From Brevipalpus yothersi (taxonomy: Eukaryota > Arthropoda > Arachnida > Trombidiformes > Tenuipalpidae), in the NCBI GenBank assembly GCA_003956705.1, contig QZCP01000174.1, forward strand, positions 1-64,000: a stretch of DNA of 64,000 nucleotides, given 5' to 3'. Position numbers and translations under genes: made by a program. Positions 26,974-37,900 of this stretch are shown here, one piece after another (position 1 is the stretch's first letter; every line of letters begins with the position of its first letter). The notes under the pieces are model-generated. The model was not told where the DNA came from. It was given only the letters and a program-made list of their open reading frames with translations, and did not search any database.

Positions 26974-27572
26974 TCATGGATCATGGAGCATCTTGAATCT
27001 TTGTGGATGTTCGAGTGCAGTCAGAAAAATTCTCAATAAAATTGGCAAAAAGAATCTCAATCGAATACAAGAAAACCTTGATGCCGGAAGTGGAAAAAGA
27101 AAATTAATACACACTGGGGCAGAAGTTAATCTTTCATATGTTCTAACTGAATGTTGGATTGCACCATCAGAGGAGATTGAATTTGAGAAAGAACAGACTG
27201 AAAAATTGCAAATAGCGATAATAAACTTACATCTAGATGAAACAATAAGAATGAGAGACGAATATAACTATTACATGTATTCACAACATTATGTATCTAT
27301 TTCGATTCACGAAAAAGATTTCACTATCACTAACATAATACTAATCCATCAAAACCAAGAATTTTAAACTTACAGGCCTTCTCAGTAGACTTTACGAGTG
27401 AATGCAAAGGTTTTCAAAGTTTAGAGGAATTGGCGCAACAACAGGACTCTAGCTTGCCTCCTGGTGAATCTAAGCACTCACTTAATTCCCAGTATTAAAT
27501 GATATTAAAAGATTTTTAAGGTAAGAAATTAATCTTACCCCATGTTCAAAGGTATCTCGTTGTTAAAGAGAT

Positions 27573-27608
<36 letters not shown>

Positions 27609-28042
27609 GTAAAAGCTTGATGATGAACTGAAAGCTTGAAATATGATCAATAATGGCTGAAATACCATAATTTTCGATGACTTTTTCGCTACGCTAACCC
27701 AAGATGATCGCCTAACATAATCGTTATGATGACCTGAGACATGGAGTTCAGACCATCGAAAGTTGATTTACATTTTTATTACAGTTGTATTACAATTATG
27801 GTAAATTTTTCCGACTCGATTAATTAGGGATCTCATGATTCCAGATTTTTGAATTAGATAAAAAAATTTCAGCTCCAAATGACATGATCAGAGAGAGAAA
27901 AAAATACAAAAGTTTTTACACAGGTTAGAATCCAACACTCAAAATAAATCTCTTGAAAAATACTTATACCATAAATAACTAAGTCTGGTGGACATTGTTC
28001 ACGATCGGTTGGGAAAACGAGTGAAGATTCATTTGGATTCAT
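26974..28042 (-). CDS. Hypothetical two-exon reading frame overlapping the 3' end of MRI1
   Basis: An ATG at 28042-28040 opens a frame different from MRI1 and overlaps its last 14 bases. It runs to a GTATAAGT donor after 27970 (exon 28042-27970, phase 1). An acceptor (ttgcaatttttcag) precedes 27197, and a phase-compatible frame continues to a TGA at 26974, giving about 98 residues. The first exon reads like protein (motif PTDREQCPPDLVIY). I recognise no family. The donor is not a strong consensus and the second exon is antisense to another open frame at 26953-27367. It may be chance, a downstream cistron of MRI1 RNA, or exons of a gene in which MRI1 is nested. Confidence 0.2.
27575..27606. 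repeat. (GA)n microsatellite
   Basis: A GA array of about 32 bp downstream of MRI1. Confidence 0.9.
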
Positions 28043-29156
28043 TCAGAATGGTGAGTTTTTGCTTTAGATCTTCTGCCTTAAACACTCCATACTCTGTGAT
28101 ATAGCCTGTTATCAGGCTAGCTGGTGTTATATCGAAAGATGGATTCCAACATTCCACCTCAGTGGGAGCTATAAAATGACCAGCGATAGTTTTAACTTCC
28201 TCAGAGGGTCTTTCTTCGATAACAATCTCGGATCCATCTTTTTTGAGAGAGTCAAACGTTGGAGAAGGTAGAGCGACAAAAAATGGAACTTTATGATGCT
28301 TTGCAATAACTGCTAAACCATAGGTACCAATCTTATTCGCTGTGTCACCATTTAAAGTTACCCTATCAGCACCAACAATAACCGCATCAACCTGCTTCAT
28401 GGACATAACAGCAGCAACCATATTATCACAGATTAGCTTACAAGGTATGTTTTCTCGTGTCAATTCATATGCAGTGAGTCTTGATCCTTGATTGTATGGT
28501 CTAGTCTCGGTACAATATGCTATCTCAAGTTTTTGACGTTCATGTAGAGCTCGTATTACCCCCAAAGCAGTTCCATAGCCTGCAGTGGCCAGACTTCCAG
28601 TATTACAGTGGGTCAAAATAATCGCTTTCTTTCCATCGGGAAGATGATTATCAATTAAGTGTTGAGATCCATACGATCCGATTGCCCTATTAATACTGAT
28701 GTCGTGGACCATTATTTCTTTGATGTGCTTTTTGGCAAGTTCAATAAGCTCATTGAAAGATGTGTCCTCTCGATGTTGATCGATGATTTTCAGCAGACGA
28801 GAACATTCATTCCTAAGATTGACAGCAGTAGGACGAGATTCACACAATTTTTTACATGCATTCTCCATGTATTGATACAGAGAATCATTATTATTATTAG
28901 TTAACTTTTCCTCTTCAATCAGATTATCTACCGAAGCCAGTTCAACGCTCAATGACAGTAGACCAACAATGGCAATGCATGGTGCACCTCTGACAGCCAT
29001 GTTTTTAATCGCATTGAAACCATCTTCCACACCCTCAATACGAATGTAGATCTCTTTTTGTGGAAGCATTCTTTGGTCAAGAATTTTTAAGCTACTACCA
29101 TCAAAGAGAATATGGCCAATTTTGCATTCATGTGAAGCTTGACAATCGGTGTCCAT
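28029..29156 (-). CDS. MRI1: Methylthioribose-1-phosphate isomerase
   Basis: An intronless, apparently complete gene of 375 residues; the human enzyme is of similar length. It catalyses aldose-ketose isomerisation of 5-methylthioribose-1-phosphate to methylthioribulose-1-phosphate in the cytosolic methionine salvage pathway. The family signature AVRGAP is at residues 54-59. The catalytic pair of the eIF2B-like/MtnA family is present: Cys184 in THCNTGSLAT and Asp264 in VGADRV. The C-terminal WNPSFDITPASLITG block is also conserved. The start is the first ATG, just before the conserved ILFDG/LKILDQ segment. A spliced 5' leader is possible: an exon-like segment with a GTAAGTG donor lies at 29343-29417, and acceptor-like tttgtag lies near 29236. 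A minus-strand AATAAA occurs at 27775-27780, about 250 bases downstream. Confidence 0.95.
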   Translation of the reverse strand: MDTDCQASHECKIGHILFDGSSLKILDQRMLPQKEIYIRIEGVEDGFNAIKNMAVRGAPCIAIVGLLSLSVELASVDNLIEEEKLTNNNNDSLYQYMENACKKLCESRPTAVNLRNECSRLLKIIDQHREDTSFNELIELAKKHIKEIMVHDISINRAIGSYGSQHLIDNHLPDGKKAIILTHCNTGSLATAGYGTALGVIRALHERQKLEIAYCTETRPYNQGSRLTAYELTRENIPCKLICDNMVAAVMSMKQVDAVIVGADRVTLNGDTANKIGTYGLAVIAKHHKVPFFVALPSPTFDSLKKDGSEIVIEERPSEEVKTIAGHFIAPTEVECWNPSFDITPASLITGYITEYGVFKAEDLKQKLTILNESK

Positions 29157-29342
29157 GTTTAATTTCGGGTACCAAATGTTGACTCCACAATGTCATGGAA
29201 CACTTATTAGCCGGAGAAGAAGAAACTCTACAAAATTGAATGATTAAATGCAATACAAGTGTTAGATGTAAAACCAACATTGACTGGGAAACCAAATAAA
29301 ACTTCAATCATAATCTATTGAGTAGATCATCTTTACACTTAC

Positions 29343-29417
29343 CAAATATGAATCCGAAAGATGGTGAAGAAGACTTGCTGAATAACAGACTGACAGACTG
29401 CTATTGGCACGATTGGC
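29343..29417 (-). other. Candidate non-coding or leader exon upstream of MRI1
   Basis: A 75-base minus-strand segment bounded by an acceptor (gattatcatcag) and a strong donor (ATTTG|GTAAGTG). It is open in one frame for 25 codons. Its position, 187 bases upstream of the MRI1 ATG on the same strand, suits a 5' leader exon. It could instead belong to a larger gene surrounding MRI1. Confidence 0.35.
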
Positions 29418-30945
29418 CTGATGATAATCACAATTAACAATTAACTTATTTAGAGGCAAAAAAAACACACCTAAAATAACAACAACTTCAGTCAAGTTTT
29501 GAGATGAAGTGGTGAACTCTGTAAACAAGAGATCCAATGTCTCTGTGTGTGTGTGAGTGTGAGTTGATAATTGTGCTGATTGTCAAGCCATCATCAACAT
29601 CAATCCATCATTTTTTCCCTTGATACACACAATTTGCTTGCTTGTTCTCGAGTGATGATTAGCGAGAGATGTAATTAAAGCTCTCCTACTCAATCTTTTC
29701 CTCTCTCTCCCATCATCATGATTACACTAACTGTGATCAACATAGCAAAGGTTTTGGTTACTCAAATCTGGGTAACTAGCACCTAAAAGTTTTAGTAGGC
29801 TAAAACTTTTTCCATTGGCAAAACTTTTCTCACTCTTTTTGCTCACAAAATTTTCGGGTTAAAGAGACCTTGAATACAGTTGCTTGGCTGAGGATTTTGA
29901 AGGAATTAACTAGATTTAGCCCTGTTTCTGTTGGAATAAATTTTTTTGGAATCATTTTCGGTTTTGATATCTAATCACGAGGTGAAAATTTTTCGGTTTC
30001 TAGGACTAGTGACTCGTGTAAGAGAGAGCGAATCTGATAGATGGAATGATTTTTCTATCTGCTAGGAATAGTAAGGATTCACACAGTTTCACATTATCGA
30101 TTAGCTTCTAGTTTGATTTGAAGGTCCTTACAGAGGAGTATTAATTGTGTTTAAATCCAAGAATTTTCGAGTTGAAACAGATTGATTTACAGTTTATCAT
30201 GGTTTAGAGGGATGCAGCAAAGATAAGACTGATGAAGATATACTTCGAGAGAATCACGAATTCCTATGGCAAGAAAATGTAGAGGTCTATACGTGATGAG
30301 TATAAATCAAGAACCTTTGCTAATATAATAAATGGAAATGGATCCTAATTCGAATTAAATCATTTATGACGGATATCTTGACTCTTCCTCAAACTATTTG
30401 CTAATTTACTGGTTTTCTAACATTTTTCTTTATATCTTGGGGCAAAACGAGTAGGAAAAAATATTACAATAAAATATTTAAGGACCATTGTATCTCCAAA
30501 ATGAATACACTTTATCATCTTGTCACACAGGAGAAGATAGGGTTTTAAGTTTGAGGTGAGTAAACTTATTGGGAAAAACGTATAAAATGGATCTATATGT
30601 GACCTTATTGAAAATATTCTGCATATGATAATTAATTAATTAGCAATTAAAATGTTCTCAGGATCAATTTTTTCCTCGATTAAATCGCCTGAAAAGATAC
30701 TGGTTTCATGTTTTGAATTATGTCCATCATTGCTCCAAACATTCCCTCAACCATCATGACCGCAATATTGATGCATCATATCAACACTTGCTTGATTTTA
30801 ATATTCTTTCAAAGTTTTATTTAGAATTTAAAAAACTTTTCCTATTATTATTTACATTGTGAGAATCAAATGATAATTTTTCGTCTTTGAGAGATTTTTG
30901 CAAATCGTTCCTATTATATTGGAACTTTTCGAAAGTTCCATCAAA
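29418..30945. other. Intergenic stretch between MRI1 and the NRF-6-like gene
   Basis: AT-rich sequence with no long open frame. It presumably holds the MRI1 promoter and the 3' end of the NRF-6-like transcript. The only signal I can name is the polyadenylation hexamer at 30816-30821. Confidence 0.6.
30816..30821 (-). promoter_or_regulatory. AATAAA polyadenylation signal, NRF-6-like gene
   Basis: TTTATT on the plus strand reads AATAAA on the minus strand, 125 bases past the stop codon of the NRF-6-like gene. This is a suitable place for its 3' processing signal. Confidence 0.5.
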
Positions 30946-33238
30946 TTAATTCCTAACCATCAATGGTAACACTTGTTTCTCATCTTTTTCAATTTTTTCC
31001 TTTTTTTCTTCACCCATAAACAATGTTTTCATAAGATTAACACAAGGAACCTCAATAAGGGCACAGAAAATAAATGAAATTATATAAATTGCTATCATCG
31101 TTGGAAGTGTTACTGAGAAAGCATAATCAAATATACTTGCATCAACGTTCGTATGAAAAGTTGCATTTCTCAATCTATATACAAGTGCATTGATGAACAT
31201 CGCTGATAGATTGATTCTTGATAGAACAGTGAAACAATGTCCAGATAAGAATCGAGTTAATGGAAAACCCAAGTGACCCATATGAGCCATGTAAATGAAC
31301 CATCCAAAAATGTAGGCGAACAAAACTTTACTCAAACTTCCATATACCAGAGACAGTGTGTAATTGAATTTTAATAGATTAAGATTGGTTCCAAATTCAT
31401 AGCAACCAACGAAAACAATACAAAACAGCCACACTATCCATAGTAGAGAGATGAGAGCCTGAAATGGAAAAAAATTAGTAAATCAATTGTAATGATAATC
31501 ATTTTGAAAACAAGATTAGATTCAAATTACTTTTGATAGTTGAGCTTTGGAGCACAAAGCAAATCCAAAAATGACACCCATAAAATAGGGTCCTAGATGA
31601 CCCCATGGCCGAATGTGGACATAGACAATATATTTGACTAGACGTTCTTGCTGATAGGCACCAGGAAGCCAAGTATGTTGAAGGTGAAAAATGTTCATAA
31701 GACAAGCAACGATAATGATGCCCAGAACAACCATCATACCGGCAGCCATGATTCCATACGATTCTTTGCGACGATTGATTAATGGAAGAATGAAGAGAAC
31801 GAAAAGAATGGCAAAAATGTAGTCTGTCTCAAGATACCAGTCTGGCGTCAGGCAAAGGTTGACATCTTCTTTCATCACGAAATAGTGTTGAATTAAAAGT
31901 AAATGACCCCACCATGTTTCGGGACACAATTTGGCTATTGACCCAGTGGCATGATAGTAATTCCAGAATGGGCCACCAAAATAATCGCGAACATGATTGC
32001 TGAAGAGAACAATGTATAAACATATCATGAAGCCTATTGTGGGTATGAATCGTGTCCATCTGAGAATCAGAAACAGTGTTCCGGGAAGCTTTTTATGATT
32101 TTGGATGAAAAAAATTGTCGTCTCAATGCCTGTGATCATGAGGAAACCTTCGATTGTGAATGGTCCAATAAGACTACTTAAAACCACTGGATTGGTCATC
32201 ATTTCACGGAATCGGAAAAGAGAAACAAAATTTTGGTATAGAATAGCGAAAAATGAATGGACAACAAGCATGTAGAACATATTCAAGGCTTTCAGTCCAT
32301 CCAATATTGGCACTGATGGTGGAGCACGTCTTGGTGAAAATAGTTTACACAGATTTTCGATAAAATTAAATTTAAACAGAATACTACTTTTTGGTGCAAA
32401 CATTCCCGCCAAATTTACCAGTAACACACAACCGATGACGGAGAGAGAGATAATTTCGGGTAGAAGAATCGGATTTTGAATTTCACGAGTTTGACACATG
32501 TCCACATCAATTTTCATACCAGTGTGGAAGTGATTACTAATATTTTGGGCTATCAATTTGAGCTCATTTTTATCGCAAGCCTTGGGAACACAAATACCAG
32601 AGGTAACATTCACATAGCGTAAATAGTGCATAAATGGTTGAATGTGTTGCATAACTGAGCTTGTGAAATTGAATTTTTCTCGACCATAATCGAATAAGAA
32701 ACCTTCAATATCGCGTTTTGGTACGAGAGGCATGTTGGCAAACAGTAGACAATAACGATTGTCAGTGGATGACATACATTCAGAAAAAGCTCCCAGATTA
32801 ATCCATGATCCATCGAGAAGACCGGAAGGAATTCGACCCCATGAATCGAGCACTAAAGAAAGAGAAGAAAGAAGAAAAAAGTGGCCACAAAGAATTACAT
32901 GAAGATCTATCGAAATTGAAGAATGTGATTACAAATGGTCAAGAAAATCATGGCAACTCACTTTTAACCGAATTAAGATCCATTGACTTGAGACCTTTGA
33001 AAAAGTTGTTGAGTGATTGTCGACATCCATCGGAAATGTCAGGAGCATCAAGAACAAAATTAAGTTCACGTGTATATTGATCTGTTAAATCAGAGATGAA
33101 AAAGCGAGTAAAATTTTCCAATTTACTCCATGCATGCTGGTAATTGGAATCTGAAAGTTGCTCATGAGCTTGAATGGATGAGCAGAACGAGGTTCCGATG
33201 AGACAAATTATAGTGTATATTGGCCACAGATTCGACAT
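30946..33238 (-). CDS. NRF-6-like (nose resistant to fluoxetine) membrane acyltransferase
   Basis: A three-exon gene (33238-32962, 32852-31531, 31458-30946) with phases that join cleanly, giving 703 residues. The N-terminus has a signal peptide (hydrophobic IYTIICLIGTSF, residues 7-18). It is followed by the extracellular Cys-containing NRF domain (DSWGRIPSGLLDG near residues 95-107, then GICVPKACDK) and a multi-pass acyltransferase-3 domain from about residue 275 (ILDGLKALNM, candidate catalytic His291 in MLVVHSFF). The last exon carries the typical end ALIEVPCVNLMK and a Lys/Glu-rich cytoplasmic tail. The family is expanded in arthropods and nematodes. C. elegans NRF-6 affects lipid transport and drug uptake, but substrates are mostly unknown. 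The ATG at 33238 is preferred over an in-frame upstream one at 33316 because it places the signal peptide at the terminus. Confidence 0.92.
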
Positions 33239-34257
33239 TGGACAATATTTTTCTTTATAAACTTTTTTGATTGATTTCACATACTTTAGTGTTGAAAGGT
33301 GTTCATATGTGGACACTAACTTTAAATGATTATGATGAAAAATAAATATATTTGAGCTCTCGATGAGCGATGATCAGCAAGTGTGTATGTGTATGTGTAT
33401 GTGTGGCTGAATGAGTGTGGCCAAGAGGTCAAACCAGATCAAGGTAATGAGGTGCCAAAATATTGAAATTTTAGGAAAATAAGGAAAGTAGAGAAAAAAT
33501 GTATTTGTCTATAGTAAACGGATCCGGGAAATCAGACTATAATGATTGTATAAGATTGTATAAGTTTATCTTGACATCTTCCTTATGACGGATTGAAGAA
33601 GGATAAATATCGACTATAAATGATTTGTAATGTGCATCAGTGTAATCGTATATACAGTTGATGGGTCAAAGTTGATATTGTAATGGTTAAAATGTTAATA
33701 TTGATGATAAAATTTTTTCCAAGACAATAAATAGACAGGATATGAGCATACACACCTACCATGTTGATTATACAATCAATCAGATTGAACTAGATGAAGT
33801 GAGTGGTGAAAGAGAGACAGATTCAATAAGGAAAAAATTCATGGATATGGATCGATTTCATTTGGTTTGAGGCATTTTTTGTCTCCTTCTCAGCTTGTGC
33901 AGAGAAAATCCTCCAAAAAATGCTAGCCGTAATCTCAGAATAACTTACTAATTCTTTCCTGGAATAGAGAGAGAGAGATATTTCAACGTACACCTTTATA
34001 CTTCTCACAAGTGTATACTTCTCACTTCTTGTCAGTTTAGTACATCCGATTTCGAGTGTCTGCCCGTTAGAATGGTGAGCAACATGTTGAGAAAAAAATA
34101 TTTTCCAATCATTAAAAGCTGATTGGTAAAACCAAACTTCTTTTTCTAAAGGCAACACTTAAGCCCAAACTCCTATCAAACCAAAGTTATCCACATTATT
34201 ATCATAACGGTTTCTCAAATGCCAAGACAAATGATTTACCCATTTCCTGTTATAACT

Positions 34258-34324
<67 letters not shown>

Positions 34325-34949
34325 GGACATCTTTTAGTCGTCAAAGAATAATAATAATAATTTCAATTGATGAGTTTTTCGATGGATGCTGAAACTGATT
34401 TCTGTTGAAAAATTGACATGTTTTCAGACCATTTTGTCTTGCTTCGATTTTTTCAATTTTTTCCGATTGGAAACAATTTTCAAGATGATAATGATTCGTT
34501 GAAACGAAGCCAGTCTGATCAATGGCCAAAAGGATCCTCAATGAAAACCATAGAAACGCAAATCATGTCCAGAGAGTAGCTCTATGTAGTAGTTGAAATA
34601 CAGCTCTCTCTGAGACTGTCTCTGATCAATCAGATTGTTTATCTTTCTTTCTAGTGTGTTTTGGATGGCTTGTGAATGTTGTCTATTGGTTGAGTTTATG
34701 ATTTAATGTCCATTTTTATTGTGCTCTAATGTTTAGATATTTTTATTTCAATGTTGCCGGACAATGTTATGATGTTATGATATACTCTTCACGAGAATTG
34801 AGTGGGAGAAAGTGATAAAAGCCCGGTGGTTTAATGTGCGAATGTGTGCCGCTACTTAACTGTGATTAAAAAACACAATAATAGAGAGAAAAAAAATTAT
34901 GTTCACGTGTGAATGCTTGTAAATGGCTCAAAAGTGAACATAAACATCA
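33239..34949. other. Divergent intergenic region, NRF-6-like gene / INPP5B
   Basis: About 1.7 kb between two gene starts pointing away from each other, so both promoters should lie here. It contains the TC array at 34260-34321 and otherwise AT-rich sequence. The minus-strand open frame at 33823-34158 has no recognisable content. Confidence 0.6.
34260..34321. repeat. (TC)n microsatellite
   Basis: A pure TC array of about 62 bp in the divergent promoter region, roughly 630 bases upstream of the INPP5B start. Confidence 0.95.
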
Positions 34950-37900
34950 ATGGATCAATCAGTTTTACACACCCTTGTTAATGGGTATATTCTTCCTCGA
35001 AATCATCATGTCCAGGTTTGTTTCAATTTAATCGTATTTTCAATCACACACATCTTAAACTATGTTTCTGTTTTCCTTTCCCTATCTCTTTCTCTATTTA
35101 CATCATTACACACACATCCACATAATTTCATCATCACCAATCATCTTTAGTCATTGTCTATCGGTCTCATCCATGATTGGGTTCGAACCACACGAATTTT
35201 GACTCTGGTTCAAGACGAAGTTCAACAGAATTTCGGGTTAGTTTCACCTAGTGTGCGGCATTTATATGTATACACCACTCATTAATATTGGCTTGAATAT
35301 GATTTGATCGCAAGACTTTTCGATGAAAACAACTCCCAATAGAATGAGAATTGAAGTGTCTCCTTAATCAAAAAACACTTTCAACATGAATGGCATAGTT
35401 GTTTAAATGTTAGATTTCGTTTTTCAAGAGCACACTATTGAATGAATGATACAACAACAATTTTGTCCCGCTTATGTCAAGTTCATTGATCCAATTGAGA
35501 TTATTTTTAACCTCTCTCTCGGAAAAGATTCACAGTAGCTGAAAACTTTATTTTTCATTCTTTCTTTCTTGGTCAATAGTGTGAGATTGTTCTTTTTAGA
35601 CACAATAACAACAACATGTCTTCTTCTTATGTTTCAAACTTGTTTTAGAATCCAATTATAACTGTTTTTCCCCTTTCAAAATCATCAATATCGTTCTCTA
35701 TCGTGATCAAGTTTTCACACACTCATTTGACACACCCGCATCAATACCATTCCAGCTTCCCTCCGCTACTTGATGCTGATCAGACAGGATTAAGTTTAGA
35801 TGGAGAGTTCTCTTCATACATCGAGATGGAAGAACTGTGATTAATCTTTTTGACTGTCTACAATTGAATGTATTCCTCATTGCCCACTCAAAATTTTGAA
35901 AATCAGCGCACATTCATTTCACCATATTTAGTCTGTGTGTTACTCCAATGTCTGTTAATTTTTATTTCGTCAGGATTGCTTGTTGAAAAATTCATGTAAA
36001 GAAGAAAAAATATCATCCCCACATCTCTCTTATTTAACTCTGTCTTCTGTAGTTTACTCATATTCAACTGCCTGAAAGGTTTAACCAATCATGATAACGA
36101 ACTTTCTGTGGATTGTGTTCTACCGATAAATGGACACTTTAAATATGAATTCGGTGAGTTGAAATTTGAAATTTCTTCTCTCTATGTTGAAAGAGTTTTG
36201 GAAAGATTCTCACACATTATTCTTTTCTCCATCTATCTACCTCTCTCTCTCTCTTACTCTTTCTCTTCCTCTTGATCACCTCTTCCCTTTTTGGCTTCAT
36301 TATGCTTACATGGTTGATGATCACCGCTTTCTATTGTTGGATCTAATGGCTGCTCTATCACCTTAGATACTTCCGGAATTGATCTCAAGCGTGAGTTATT
36401 CTTTTTCATTTTTTACTCCTCAGTTCTTGCTTTTCAATTCGAAACAATCAGGTTTCCACAATCTTGATCCATTCTTTCTTATATGTTGTCTGTCAATTTC
36501 ATGATATCATCATCACCATCTTGTGTACCTTGTATATTCTATCCGATTCAATCATCCTCAATTGTTTTTCCCTTTCTTAATTTTCAGCTGGTGTAAATAT
36601 TTTCATCAAGCTTACATATTCCAAGAAAAAATTTCTTCTCGAAGTACCTTATACACAATCTTGTCGCTCGTTTTTTGCTGAAGTTAATAAAGCTCAAGAC
36701 GGTGAGTAATTCTAATTTTTCTCACAAAATTGTGTTATTTTGACTCAAACGCACTACAGATTCGGATTTTTATGGATTCATCTTCTTTCACTTTTAGCTC
36801 ACTTGTCACAAGGAGATACTCAGTTTGATTGGCTGTTCAAATACCGATCAAGCAGTAACAACTCTTTAACAATGAATTGTGATCAACTTCTGCTGGAACA
36901 GCAGGAAAGACTTCTTGTAACAACTTTACAGCAAGCAAGCTTAACTCAAAATGATTTAACATCTTCTCTACTGAAAAGTCAGCGAGATGATTTGCATTCA
37001 TCCAGTGGAAGCAGCAATAGTATTCAAGGAAGCAAAGATAATGGTGATCTGGGTAAAATTGGTCGAAGCAATTTCTATGTAACAGATCTAGAATCACCAG
37101 ATGGTTTTGGAAATATTCCCAGAGATATGGTGGCCCTTGGAACTGCTACTCCATTGGCTGCTAGAGATTCCCATATTAGGCTTCAAATGGCCATGTTTGA
37201 GGAACATTATACAGAGCTGAAAAATTTTAATATCTTTATTGGGTCTTGGAATGTCAATGGCCAGGCCTGTACGGTTTCTCTTGGTGAACACTGGTTATCT
37301 GTTGATCAATCACCACCTGATCTATATGCCATAGGCTTCCAAGAGTTAGACCTCAGCAAAGAGGCTTTTGTTTTCAATGACACTTCTCGGGAAGAAGAGT
37401 GGGCCAAAGCGTGTGCTGCAAGCTTGCATCCTGAGGCTTCGTATATCAAAATCAAACTTGTTAGATTGATAGGAATGATGTTAATAGTGTTTGTTAAGAA
37501 AGATTTAGAACAATTTGTTACAAATATTGCAGCTGAAACTGTTGGAACTGGTATATTGAAAATGGTGAGTCAAGAATTATATTTTTGCTTCATCATCTCC
37601 TCGGATAAATGACCTTAAAGCTGAGTATTCAATGTTTAACACGAGTTAACTTTCTTCTCGATGTTCAAATCAGGGCAATAAAGGTGGTGTTGCGATAAGG
37701 TTTGACTTCCATGATACATCAATGTGTTTTGTCAATTCTCATCTGGCTGCTCACGTTGAAGAGTATGAGCGAAGGAATCAGGACTATAACGATATTTGTA
37801 ATCGTATGGTGTTCAATCAATTTAAGCCACCGAAATTCATCAAAGATCATGAGTAAGAAGCATTCAATTCATCATTCAAAACTTTTCACTCTTTTCTTAT

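Larger units (their letters stand above)
25104..27969. other. Region between candidate SLO2 exon and MRI1
   Basis: It contains a TG-rich tract near 25791-25810, the large TC array at 26433-26528 and a GA array at 27575-27606. Around 26950-27500 open segments exist on both strands: a plus frame from the ATG at 26953 to 27367, a plus segment 27379-27499 after an acceptor, and a minus segment 27197-26974 after ttgcaatttttcag. They cannot all be coding and none is recognised. Confidence 0.4.

Noticed and set aside
32460..32853. Idea that the NRF-6-like gene starts at the in-frame Met of its second exon
   Set aside because: The first exon (33238-32962) supplies a signal peptide and joins in phase (A|TG), as expected for this family.
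35178..35200. GGTTCGAACC resembling a tRNA T-arm
   Set aside because: It lies inside a phase-consistent INPP5B exon (35151-35236) and no acceptor stem, anticodon arm or D-arm can be folded around it.
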